Part shown: in pieces, positions 48,022-56,363 of the stretch
How the letters are laid out: every line of letters starts with the position of its first letter
How positions within the stretch are numbered: the first letter of the stretch is position 1
NCBI GenBank assembly: GCA_029546925.1
Contig: JAKPQM010000023.1
Coordinates: forward strand, 62,001-126,000
Origin: Actinomycetes bacterium
GTDB taxonomy: Bacteria; Actinomycetota; Coriobacteriia; Coriobacteriales; Atopobiaceae
DNA: 64,000 nucleotides
Direction: 5' to 3'
The notes under the pieces: generated by a model
Told to the model about the DNA's origin: nothing
The model's input: the letters and a program-made list of their open reading frames with translations, nothing else
Databases searched by the model: none
Position numbers and translations under genes: made by a program

Positions 48022-48328
48022 CATGTAGTCACCTTGCAAGCAGGAAAGCAAGTATTCCCAGTTCAATGCCGTCACTCTTCACTCGGGAATTGTCATTCTT
48101 GGGTCGGGGAGCAACCCACTCCGCCGGCACCGTTTTCGTCCATGTAGTCAGTTGCGCACAATTGAACCGTGTTTCCGCAGTTCAACCGTGTCACTCTCCG
48201 GTCGGGCGAAAATACTCTCCCCAGGTGACTACAGAGCATGTAGTCACCGCTGACTACAGGGCGACTACACGGTTTTTGCGATATGAGAGTGGAGGTAACT
48301 CCAGCTCACCCACCTCGCTGACTACATG
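48022..48328. repeat. Cluster of TGTAGTCA octamers in a non-coding region
   Basis: TGTAGTCA occurs at 48024-48031, 48143-48150 and 48239-48246, and its complement TGACTACA at 48226-48233, 48251-48258 and 48319-48326, plus CGACTACA at 48262. Copies at 48224-48233 and 48239-48248 form a perfect ten-base inverted repeat with a five-base gap. Around the first two copies a longer, degenerate duplication of about 119 bases is visible (shared AGTTCAA...GTCACTCT...TCGGG). No gene lies between 47927 and 48576. Confidence 0.75.
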
Positions 48329-48363
48329 GAAACGGGCTATGCAACGATTGAGTGGGAGTAGGC

Positions 48364-48410
48364 CATCTAGCGCACTCTTTTAGCATCTAGCCGCATCTTT
48401 TGGCATCTAT
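48364..48410. repeat. Short tandem repeat, 20-base period
   Basis: About 2.4 copies of a 20-base unit starting CATCTAG (48364, 48384, 48404), the first two differing at a few bases. It sits just before a strong terminator and has no coding sense. Confidence 0.7.
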
Positions 48411-48411
48411 T

Positions 48412-48452
48412 GTACCGCCCCGATCATTCCCATGGAGTGATCGGGGCGGTAC
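48412..48452. terminator. Strong hairpin, probable bidirectional terminator
   Basis: A perfect 15-base stem (48412-48426 with 48438-48452) and 11-base loop, very GC-rich, with TTTACC after it on the plus strand. It separates the ApeA-like region from the Fic gene. Confidence 0.7.
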
Positions 48453-48525
48453 TTTACCGTGAGCGTATTCATCCGAAGTGCATCGGGGAATATCGAAATC
48501 TCATGCGGCTATGGGAAGGCATCCC

Positions 48526-48563
48526 TAATATACCGCCAATGGCGGTATATTATTGGCGGTAAT
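48526..48563 (+). promoter_or_regulatory. Palindromic operator of the Fic gene
   Basis: A perfect palindrome with 12-base arms (48526-48537 and 48541-48552, centre AAT) built on ACCGCC/GGCGGT. A third half-site TTGGCGGTAAT follows at 48553-48563. It lies 14 bases before the Fic ATG and covers the likely -10 region (TATATT). The Fic protein has its own winged-helix domain and may bind here. Confidence 0.75.
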
Positions 48564-48576
48564 GAAAGGATACGCT

Positions 48577-49533
48577 ATGGCATATGAACCTCCGTTCCAA
48601 CGCAACGACACGATAGATTCGCTTTGCATGGAGATCGCAGAACTCGTGGGCATGCTCTCCCCGCAGGCGCCGTTGGCAAAGAGCCCCACACTGCATCGAG
48701 AGCTCAGGATAAAGACGATTCACTCCTCCCTCATGATCGAGGGCAATAAGCTCGACGAGGAGACCGTGACCGCCATCTTGGACGGAAAGCGCGTTCTCGG
48801 CGACAGCCACGACATCTTGGAGGTGGAGAACGCCAAGCGCGCCTACGACCTCATCCCCGAGCTGGACCCCTACTCCATAGACGACCTGTTAAGAGCCCAT
48901 CGCGCGATGATGGAGGGTCTGATCCCCGAAGCCGGACGTTTCCGTAGCGGAAACGTCGGCGTGTTCGATAGGGGCGTCCTCATCCACGCGGGCACTCCCG
49001 CAGCATACGTCCCCGAGGTGATGGCAGACATCTTCGGCTGGCTCGGAGGAACGAGCGTTCACCCCCTTCTTGCCTCGTGCATCTTCCATTTCGAGTTCGA
49101 GTTCCGCCATCCCTTCTCCGACGGCAATGGGAGGACGGGGCGGCTGTGGCACACGCTGCTTTTGTCAAAGTGGAGACCCGTGCTCGCATGGCTGCCCATC
49201 GAGAGCGCCATCAGGCAACGACAGGCAGACTACTACAAGGCGCTCGCGGATTCGGATGCAACGGGATCCAGCGAACTGTTCGTCAAGTTCATGTTGGAGG
49301 CGATACGCGATTCGATCATGCCGTTCGCCAGCCCCGTAAGCGAGAAGGAGCTGACTCGAGCCAAAGCGCTCGAATTCTTCAGGGAGCACGGCGACGGAAA
49401 CGTTGCCCGGCTCGCGGACATCCTCGGGTGTTCGAAGAGAAGCGCCGAGCGCATAGTCGCCGAGCTGAAGGAGGAAGGCGCTCTCTCGAGGAAAGGAAGC
49501 GCCAGATCGGGCATCTGGATCGTTGGGGATTAG
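48577..49533 (+). CDS. Fic-family protein with N-terminal inhibitory motif and C-terminal winged helix
   Basis: 318 residues from the ATG at 48577 with AAAGGA eight bases upstream. ATGs at 48553 and 48562 fall inside the operator. The AMPylation motif HPFSDGNGRTGR is near 178-189. The inhibitory helix SLMIEG ([ST]xxxE[GN]) near 51 makes it a class II, self-inhibited Fic protein. The C-terminal 70 residues (LEFFREHGDGNVARLADILGCSKRSAERIVAELKEEGAL) form a winged helix. Its role may be to modify a host or phage protein with AMP and also to control its own gene. Likely autoregulation is read from the adjacent palindrome. Confidence 0.85.
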   Translation: MAYEPPFQRNDTIDSLCMEIAELVGMLSPQAPLAKSPTLHRELRIKTIHSSLMIEGNKLDEETVTAILDGKRVLGDSHDILEVENAKRAYDLIPELDPYSIDDLLRAHRAMMEGLIPEAGRFRSGNVGVFDRGVLIHAGTPAAYVPEVMADIFGWLGGTSVHPLLASCIFHFEFEFRHPFSDGNGRTGRLWHTLLLSKWRPVLAWLPIESAIRQRQADYYKALADSDATGSSELFVKFMLEAIRDSIMPFASPVSEKELTRAKALEFFREHGDGNVARLADILGCSKRSAERIVAELKEEGALSRKGSARSGIWIVGD

Positions 49534-50006
49534 CAGAGATCGCGTCCCGATATGGACAGATGGGGAGCACCGCACGGACTATCGGATCAGGCACATCGCG
49601 CAATGCGAATATGCGTTGCCTGAAGATTTCCCCTATGAGGCGGTATTCATCTCTGAGCGTTGGAAAGGATCACCCCAATCAGAGTTACGGCTCCCGTGTT
49701 GCACGCGATGATGATCGCTCCATAAAAGAGCTGCCTCCCAAGTTTTGCCTTCGTCCCTCGGAAGGCAGTAGCTGATGTCATCGCATGGTGGAAAGGCGAT
49801 GGCGTTTATCAGCCTTTCTCGCAGTATGGGCAACCCCTGCCAGCGTTAATCCTAGAAGTAGTCGTGGCCGTCCAGATATGCTCGGGATTAACCGAGCATA
49901 TCCATTCTGGCTTGAATTTGAGGGCTCCACATGGTTTGGTATTCCAAGGGCTGACGGGATTGTTGGGACTCCACCGAGTCCCGTGTACTTACATGAAGAG
50001 ATGCGG
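49534..50006. other. Spacer and degraded prophage sequence
   Basis: A plus-strand frame at 49523-49711 (62 codons, RIRHIAQCEYALPEDFPYEAVFISERWKG) looks protein-like but has no known family, no clear ribosome site and overlaps the Fic stop. I see it as a possible gene fragment. An 11-pair hairpin lies at 49875-49885/49892-49902 and a smaller one near 49965. The rest is unrecognised and presumably decayed phage DNA downstream of the capsid remnant. Confidence 0.4.
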
Positions 50007-50401
50007 CTACCCGTGGTCATCTGCCTCGTCCATGACGCCCGTGACCTCGCGCAGGCTCTCCAGGATGTCGGTGGCGTCAGCCTCGGGTGCGATCTGTGTG
50101 CGCTGTAGCTCGGCTCTGCCTCTTCGATGTCCATGATATCGACGAACGGGCGGATGTCCTGGTCGTAGTTGAGGGTCTTGCTCTTGAACTCGTAGGTGAC
50201 GGTGCTAGTCTTGTAGTCCACGCTGCGCGTGTGGTCACCCAGATCCGTCACAGAGGTTTTCGGGATGAGGACCTCCTTTGCGTTGTGGTCGGCACGCACC
50301 ATGCGGCGCCCGGAGTTCAGGATGTTGTTCACCCCGGCACGCTGATAGACCTCGTCCATTACGGTCACGTAGTTCTTTGCGTATGCGATGCTGCTAGATA
50401 T
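50007..50401 (-). pseudogene. Decayed major capsid gene of prophage 2
   Basis: Minus-strand translation gives IAYAKNY then VTVMDEVYQRAGVNNILNSGRR and on to FVDIMDIEEA, homologous to the intact capsid gene at 5185-6198 (about 60% identical by eye). The start codon position now reads ATA (50401-50399). After EEA a deletion joins, in another frame, to AELQRTQIAPEADATDILES...GVMDEADDHG, ending at a stop at 50007. So the start codon is lost, an internal segment is missing, there is a frameshift, and the C-terminal half is gone. Confidence 0.85.
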
Positions 50402-50404
50402 GGC

Positions 50405-50653
50405 TTAGCCCTCCTTCTTGATGTCGTCGTCTTCGAAGATCAACGGCCCGGCTTCTTTCGGCTTGTCGATGTCGTTGTCGTGATCCGCGAGAATCGCGCA
50501 TGCCGCCTTCACGTCGCACACGTTCGCGAGCTGCAGCTTGAAGTCGATCCGGTCGGACTCACCCTAGGCCTGCGCGCCTTCCTGTTGCTGTTCTTACGCC
50601 CGGTTCTCCGCACCCTGCGTGGTTCCCTGGCTGCCATTGGTCTTGCCGTTCAT
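50405..50653 (-). pseudogene. Decayed scaffold gene of prophage 2
   Basis: From an ATG at 50653 the frame reads MNGKTNGSQGTTQGAENRA and then meets a TAA, later a TAG, both in frame. The remaining sequence ESDRIDFKLQLANVCDVKAACAILADHDNDIDKPKEA...LIFEDDDIKKEG matches the C-terminal part of the intact scaffold (6211-6705). Most of the coiled coil is deleted. The order scaffold-capsid and the strand are the same as in prophage 1. Confidence 0.85.
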
Positions 50654-50760
50654 GCTGTAGCACCTTTTGTTTCGTCTCATGGGGCGGGCAGAGACGAACA
50701 ATGCCCGCACCTGTTACCGGTACGGGCATCATCCCAATGCGTCACAAAGTCGAGCTTGCT

Positions 50761-53022
50761 CTAGCCTTTGTAGCTGTCTTCTCCTTGGCTCAACAAGGCA
50801 AAGTCAATCGAAGACGCGATAAGTTGGCCTGGATACCTCTCGTGGACATGGGTGAGAACTGACCAACAGGCCCTTCTTATCGCCTCATCATCTGGTGCCT
50901 GATCTCTGTCGAACAGCGAAGCTCCGTGCGATTGGTCTTGGCAGACAGAATAGATGTACTCGCAATCTTTGAGTACAGAGCATTCGGGTGTATTGAGGTA
51001 TTCGAGCAAATCCTTCGAGGCGGGATTGTCGAATCGCCAGAGTGATTCTATGACCTGCCGTATGGAGTTGCCAGTCGTGTGCATTGGGGTGGATTCGCCG
51101 AGTGCGACCTTGTAAAGGTCCTTAAGGTGCTCGTTGTAGGGGGTTATGTAGTGGCTTTTGCACACCTCAAAGGTACCGTCGTGGAAGACGAAGCATTCCT
51201 TCGCAACGCCGTTCCTGGCAAGCATGTTGAAGAACGCGCTGTTGTGCGTCATAAGTAGGAATCGCACGCGGTTGAGGTCAAAGGCCACGTTAAGGTCCCT
51301 GATAATCTGCAGCACACTGTAGACGTAGTGATAGTCAAGGCTTGAGATCGGGTCGTCGATGATGAAGAACAGATTGTCGGCGTCATCATCACTTCCGAGT
51401 AGATTCCATGTGGACGCGACGTAATGGCAGAAGGCAAGTGCCGACTTCTCGCCGTCGCTCATTACATTCTCGGCATCGTCACCGAGCAAGGAATCGCCAA
51501 GCGAAATTGTGAACTGCTCAGGGTCGAAGACGTACCTGTCTCCGAAGACCGCGTGAATCATATTCGCAAGCATTTGCGCGATTGCAGCTCGCTTTGGCCT
51601 GCGGCCCTTGACCTCATCTGCCTTTATCTCGGCATCGAGCTGCTTGTAATCTTGTGCAATTGCTTCGCTCTCTGCTATCACGGCATCGCACTCGGCTCTG
51701 ACCTTGCGGGCCATTTCGGCGCACAGGTCCCGTTTGACGTTAGTGAGCGTCTTTGAGGCGTCGGCGGCAAGTCTATCGAATTGGGCGAGGTAGTTATCGG
51801 CGGTGGTGATAGCGGTGCCAATGTCGTCTAAGAGTCCAAGAAGTTTCGTCGCTGGATCGGCATCATAGGCAATCGAGATGTCTTCCATCTTGCTCGTCAA
51901 AGACTCGACGACGTCATCGATTGCCTCTTTCATGTCGGTTGAGCCCACAATGTCGGGAAACTCTGTCTGGCTGATGCTGGCAAAGGCGGGTTTCAGGGCA
52001 TCATACTGGGTCTTCTTCGCCTGGTAAGTAAGGATGAACTGCTCGAATGAGGTATACAGCGAGCTCAACGCGCGGATGTGTCCCTCTATTTCGGCGATGG
52101 CTTTAGCCTCTGCGCCGCGTATGTATTCCTCGTAGTTGAGGATAAGCGCCTTCACGTCGCTGTCGTTGTCGTAGGGCCTGCCGCAGTAGGGGCATTTGCC
52201 GTCTTTGGTTAGCTGCAGGCCACGGCTGATGAAATCCCTCTTTGGTTGCACCTCTGCCAGAAACTCGTCAGCGAAACTGTCTCGAGTGTAGCGATTCGGA
52301 AGCAATGCACGTATGCTCTCAAGGTCGACTTGCCCCGCATCGAACCTGAGACCGGCCAGGGTTGGTATGGGCTCTGGTAGCCCGTGCAGGGCCTCGAACT
52401 CTCTGAGCTTGCTTTCGTAATCCGACTCGCATTGCGCCATAGCCAGTATGTTCTGCGTGGTGAGATCGGTGTAACCCCTGAGTCTTGATAGCCCAAGGTC
52501 CGAAAGCGTTCTGCGTGCCGTTTGCACAGCCTTTTCGATGGCGTCGAATTTCTCTTGCCTGCGCCTGTTCAATTCCGCTAGCTGGTCCTTCTTGTCGGAA
52601 ACGTCGATGTTCTCCTTGCCGATGATGTAACCGGTGAAGCCGTCACCGCTCGGGGAAAAGTGGCGAGTGCTGAGGTTGTCTCTGATGTAGTCGCTATTGA
52701 ACACGTGAAATATATAGCCGGTGCTGTTTGCGACAGCTGCGGAGCCGCCATGGGCCATAGTCACATGCAGCTCCTTTGACTGCGAGCTTCCGTCTGCTAC
52801 ACGGAAGTCAAATGTCCCGTTGCTGCCGGTGCGGTTAATCACGCTGTCCGTCAAGGGCTGCGCGTCTGCATCTGCTGTGCGGAATAGTCGGCTGATGCAG
52901 GTCTTGCCCTGGCCGTTTCCAGAGTAGATGGCGACACGTGAGTTGTTAAGTGACATCAAGCCGCCAGCCTGCGTGGCAAACGGTCCGAAGCCTTTGATCT
53001 TGATCTCCCAGCTAAATTCCAA
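50761..53022 (-). CDS. RloC/PrrC-like ABC ATPase with zinc hook, putative anticodon nuclease
   Basis: 753 residues, TTG start at 53022 behind AAGGAGGGG. The ATPase is split as in Rad50/RloC: Walker A SGNGQGKTC at 34-42, then a coiled coil interrupted by CPYCGRPY near 280 (zinc-hook-like), then signature VMSDGEKSALAF near 517, Walker B LFFIIDDPISSLD near 548 and the His switch MTHNSAFF near 590. The C-terminal domain has R-x3-E (RQVIE, about 655-659) and a His about 40 residues on (SHG). This resembles the Arg-Glu-His set of PrrC/RloC anticodon nucleases. RloC cuts tRNA when DNA is damaged or restriction is disturbed. Last gene of a four-gene methyltransferase operon, separated from the previous gene by 71 bases. 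Confidence 0.75.
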   Translation of the reverse strand: MEFSWEIKIKGFGPFATQAGGLMSLNNSRVAIYSGNGQGKTCISRLFRTADADAQPLTDSVINRTGSNGTFDFRVADGSSQSKELHVTMAHGGSAAVANSTGYIFHVFNSDYIRDNLSTRHFSPSGDGFTGYIIGKENIDVSDKKDQLAELNRRRQEKFDAIEKAVQTARRTLSDLGLSRLRGYTDLTTQNILAMAQCESDYESKLREFEALHGLPEPIPTLAGLRFDAGQVDLESIRALLPNRYTRDSFADEFLAEVQPKRDFISRGLQLTKDGKCPYCGRPYDNDSDVKALILNYEEYIRGAEAKAIAEIEGHIRALSSLYTSFEQFILTYQAKKTQYDALKPAFASISQTEFPDIVGSTDMKEAIDDVVESLTSKMEDISIAYDADPATKLLGLLDDIGTAITTADNYLAQFDRLAADASKTLTNVKRDLCAEMARKVRAECDAVIAESEAIAQDYKQLDAEIKADEVKGRRPKRAAIAQMLANMIHAVFGDRYVFDPEQFTISLGDSLLGDDAENVMSDGEKSALAFCHYVASTWNLLGSDDDADNLFFIIDDPISSLDYHYVYSVLQIIRDLNVAFDLNRVRFLLMTHNSAFFNMLARNGVAKECFVFHDGTFEVCKSHYITPYNEHLKDLYKVALGESTPMHTTGNSIRQVIESLWRFDNPASKDLLEYLNTPECSVLKDCEYIYSVCQDQSHGASLFDRDQAPDDEAIRRACWSVLTHVHERYPGQLIASSIDFALLSQGEDSYKG

Positions 53023-53093
53023 TACCCCTCCTTAGCGCCCGCATTGAGCAGCATGCTCGTGCCATTTGAGCCTTAATCGTGTTCACGTGCACA

Positions 53094-56000
53094 CTAAATA
53101 GTATCAATACACGCCCTGTTAAGCTCATCGAACTCCGGCAGAGCTTTATAGTGCTGCTGGAAAACTTTTCGACGTCTACTCAACGTGCCTCTTGACGGGT
53201 CAAGTAGAGCGGCGAGCCGAGTATCGGACGCACAGTCATCTGCCAGTTTTGCTTGCAGTATTCTGGTTGCCTCTACGACTTTCAGGTGCCTTTCGTCTGT
53301 AGGGTCAAATTCGCTTATCAGACTGAGAGGCAACGTGTGTATATGCCTCTTCCCGAAGTTTCCTTCGGGCTGGAACTCCTTAATGGCGTCGTTTATGGCA
53401 TCGCTGTTTAAAAGTCCCACGTAGTACAGCGCTTCGTCCTCGCTGGCAGCACCGCGCCAATAGAGCGTTTGATCTATCGCAAGTTTGTGCGGCCGGCTCA
53501 ACTCGTTGCAGTTGATAGCGGCTGCGCTTATGTTGCTGCCGCCAGCGCCGTAGAGAATGCGCCAAGTTGAGGTGTCCTGAAGGGTGTGAGACAACTTGCT
53601 CCTTGTGTCGATATAGGCGAGGTAGCCACCCTTTTCGGCATAGAACTCCGTGCCGCCCTCAGAGCAATGCCTAATTTTGTCGGCAAGCACCTTATTGCTT
53701 CTTCCAAGCAAGGTGAGCTCACGATCGCTCAGTTCTACCGCACCCTGCCCCGGGGCGTGCTTTACGGGCATGAAAGCTTTAAGAGGATATACCGGCGCGA
53801 AAGGCATGACCTGGTTGGACGTAATCATATCGTAGAGCAAGGATCCATCGATGTTGGTCGCAGTGCCCACGCTGAATGTCTTGCACTTCTTGCCATCCTT
53901 AACGGCAAATGATAAGGCATCGCCAGAAGTGGGTATTGAGCTAACGGTCCAGAGATCGTTAGGCTGTCTATTACACTTGAATATGACGGCAGTGCGCGGC
54001 ATCCCGTCAAAACCCTGATTAAACGTTATCGAATCGAGTGTCTGCTCGACATTCTGCGCTCTGTAGGAATAGGCTGTTGCCCTTCCATTTGTGATGAGCT
54101 TGAAAGTGACGGGGGTCTCTTGTAGATCGGCGTCGAGGACGCAGCCTTGTACCTCTTCTGCGACATGGGTGGAAGGCTCTTTTACGCCGAAAAGCACTGC
54201 AGCCCGGTTGTTGAAAGCCTCCTTGGGCAGCTCCCAAATTCCGGTCAGCTTGAAGCCGGTCGGAATGGGGGCCTTCAAATACTCGCCGGTCCTGAATGGC
54301 TCTTCATGTCTTCCGTTCAGCATGCTATGAGGCATGATGCACGCAATGATTCCGCCTTCGGTAACATATCGCTGTATCGAGGCGACAAAGAAAATCGTAG
54401 CGAGTTCGACATGTAGGAAAGCACTTCCGCGCGGCATGATGCCGTGCGCGTTTGCGAGGCGCGCAAGCGCGTCATGATACGGGTTGCCACGCAGCCTGCT
54501 CAGAGCTAGCCATGGCGGATTCGACACTATTCCGTTGAACTGCCCTGACGCAAAGGCGGGCTTGAAGGAGTTGCTTAAGACGAAGGGCCAAATGCCGTTC
54601 CTGTCTCGGCCCCGAAGGTCGCTGAGTACTTGAATAAGGTCGCCATAGGTTCTCGTGGCATCGGCGGCTTCCCGTTCGCCAAGCGTTACGGCAGCCCTTT
54701 TCGCGAGGTTCGAAAAAGATAAGCTAACGTATTCATCGTCAACTGCATGGCCGTTGTCCGAGCAATCGGCGGCTATGCTATCAGCCTTGACCATCATTTC
54801 GTCAAATAGCTGCCGATACGGCCTGCTGATTAGGAATTGCGGGATGACAACGGTCCTGTCGTAAAGTCTTGCCTCAAGCTCGTTACGCCCAGCGGGGTCG
54901 TGTACGCTTACGGGAGTTCTGGTGAAGAGCGAGTCGGCGTGATAGACGGGGATATGTACAGCCCCGATGAAGTAATGGATGTAGGGTTTCATTACTAGAA
55001 CCCAGTTGACCTTCGATAGAAGGACTGCCAGCGGGTCGACGTCGAATCCATAGATGGATTCCGCTAATAGCGTAAACTGGTCCTGGGTTATCACTTCCGG
55101 CTTTCCGATAGAGTCGATGAGCTGTGAAAGCGTCTCCACCACGAAAATGCCTGATCCGCAACACATGTCGACAAGGTGGGGCCTTCTGTCTCCAAGATTG
55201 TCAAGCACTTGCGCGACCATCTTTGAGGCGATTGGCTGAGGGGTAGGAGCTTGGCCTAGGAGTATCTTCTTGTCCACGCCAGCCATTTGCGAAATGAGCC
55301 TGCCGAAGAGGTCGGTTGTGGCGACGTTAGCGAAGTCGTAGACCATAAGGTCTCTCTGGATTTCGGTTGCGCGTTCCACCAGGTCATCCACATAAGGGTC
55401 GGTGTTCAGCCATCCGAAATAGTCGTACTCGACAAGGTTGTCTATTCCCATGCTTACGAAGAAGCTGCCGTCAAGTATGTCGCGAATCTGGTTAGCGTCC
55501 CTCTCGGGCGCACTCGACTCAAGGATGTTTGCAGCGATGAGCTTTGCAAGGGTAATGATGTATAGCTCGTGCGAGTAGTCCTTGACAAATCCGCTTCCTG
55601 CTCCAGTAACGCCTTCCACGAAGCTGGTCCATAGTCCTTCTACAAGCTTGGCGTAGCCGGGGTTATTGTCGCATGCTTTTAGCACGAGTTCTCTAATTGC
55701 GTCGGTCCTCATCTTTGTGCTGCCGCAGTTGAGGCCGAAATCGGAGACGAGTGCCTTGGGCGTCAGCTTCTTTGAGCCGATTCGTCCGTAGTATCTGTTG
55801 ATGAATAACTCAAACCTCCTGAGGTTTTCGTCGGAGGTGTCCGTCATGTCCAGGCGGTCAATTTCTTCAAGCTCGAGGTCATCACGTCCCCAGAGGCCGT
55901 TGTCCGCCATGGGGCGCCCGTCATATTCGATCGTCACCTTGTACGCGTACCAGTGGACCGTGTCAGAAAGAACTCCGACTATGTTCTCCTGGTCAACGTT

Positions 56001-56363
56001 TTTGTTTAGGAGGCCGGCACAATAGTCTTCTGCCTGTTCGTATCCATGGTCGAAGATGGCCTGTCGAGTGAGGTTCTTCTCGTACTCCACCGCCGTGTAG
56101 CCGATAAGCGCGTCAGCAAAACCGCTCTTTCTGGTGTTATCGACGCTGTAAGTCTCGTTCGCCTCGGCTTTTCTCGCATGTTCGTCAATCCACCACGGCT
56201 TGCTCGGAAACATGATTGGCAGTCGTGTGCAGAATAGGTATCGAAGGGGATCTTCCTTGGAACTGTCCGTTATATCCTGGCTGGCCTGGACGAAAAAATC
56301 CCTTGCTGCATCGTAGTCGAGCTCCGCTCGAAGCTCATAGTCGTCGCTGAGCATGGCTGTCAC
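53094..56363 (-). CDS. N6-adenine-type DNA methyltransferase with probable N-terminal nuclease domain
   Basis: 1089 residues. The start is GTG at 56363 overlapping the previous stop (GTGA), or ATG at 56354. Motif I LVDMCCGSGIFVVE near 398-411 and motif IV SNPPWLAL near 612 mark a gamma-class N6 methyltransferase of the Eco57I kind. The C-terminal part (DKIRHCSEGGTEFYAEKGGYLAYIDT; RGAASEDEALYYVGLLNSDAIN) resembles target-recognition regions. At residues 80-100, SGFADALIGYTAVEYEKNLT followed by QAEDYCAGL and GVLSDTVHWYAY looks like a PD-(D/E)XK nuclease start (Asp84, Glu93, Glu95/Lys96). A single chain that both cuts and methylates, as in type IIG enzymes, is therefore likely but unproven. Confidence 0.8.
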   Translation of the reverse strand: MTAMLSDDYELRAELDYDAARDFFVQASQDITDSSKEDPLRYLFCTRLPIMFPSKPWWIDEHARKAEANETYSVDNTRKSGFADALIGYTAVEYEKNLTRQAIFDHGYEQAEDYCAGLLNKNVDQENIVGVLSDTVHWYAYKVTIEYDGRPMADNGLWGRDDLELEEIDRLDMTDTSDENLRRFELFINRYYGRIGSKKLTPKALVSDFGLNCGSTKMRTDAIRELVLKACDNNPGYAKLVEGLWTSFVEGVTGAGSGFVKDYSHELYIITLAKLIAANILESSAPERDANQIRDILDGSFFVSMGIDNLVEYDYFGWLNTDPYVDDLVERATEIQRDLMVYDFANVATTDLFGRLISQMAGVDKKILLGQAPTPQPIASKMVAQVLDNLGDRRPHLVDMCCGSGIFVVETLSQLIDSIGKPEVITQDQFTLLAESIYGFDVDPLAVLLSKVNWVLVMKPYIHYFIGAVHIPVYHADSLFTRTPVSVHDPAGRNELEARLYDRTVVIPQFLISRPYRQLFDEMMVKADSIAADCSDNGHAVDDEYVSLSFSNLAKRAAVTLGEREAADATRTYGDLIQVLSDLRGRDRNGIWPFVLSNSFKPAFASGQFNGIVSNPPWLALSRLRGNPYHDALARLANAHGIMPRGSAFLHVELATIFFVASIQRYVTEGGIIACIMPHSMLNGRHEEPFRTGEYLKAPIPTGFKLTGIWELPKEAFNNRAAVLFGVKEPSTHVAEEVQGCVLDADLQETPVTFKLITNGRATAYSYRAQNVEQTLDSITFNQGFDGMPRTAVIFKCNRQPNDLWTVSSIPTSGDALSFAVKDGKKCKTFSVGTATNIDGSLLYDMITSNQVMPFAPVYPLKAFMPVKHAPGQGAVELSDRELTLLGRSNKVLADKIRHCSEGGTEFYAEKGGYLAYIDTRSKLSHTLQDTSTWRILYGAGGSNISAAAINCNELSRPHKLAIDQTLYWRGAASEDEALYYVGLLNSDAINDAIKEFQPEGNFGKRHIHTLPLSLISEFDPTDERHLKVVEATRILQAKLADDCASDTRLAALLDPSRGTLSRRRKVFQQHYKALPEFDELNRACIDTI

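Noticed and set aside
48022-48328. CRISPR array
   Set aside because: The repeated unit is only 8-10 bases, occurs in both orientations and has irregular spacing. No cas gene is nearby.
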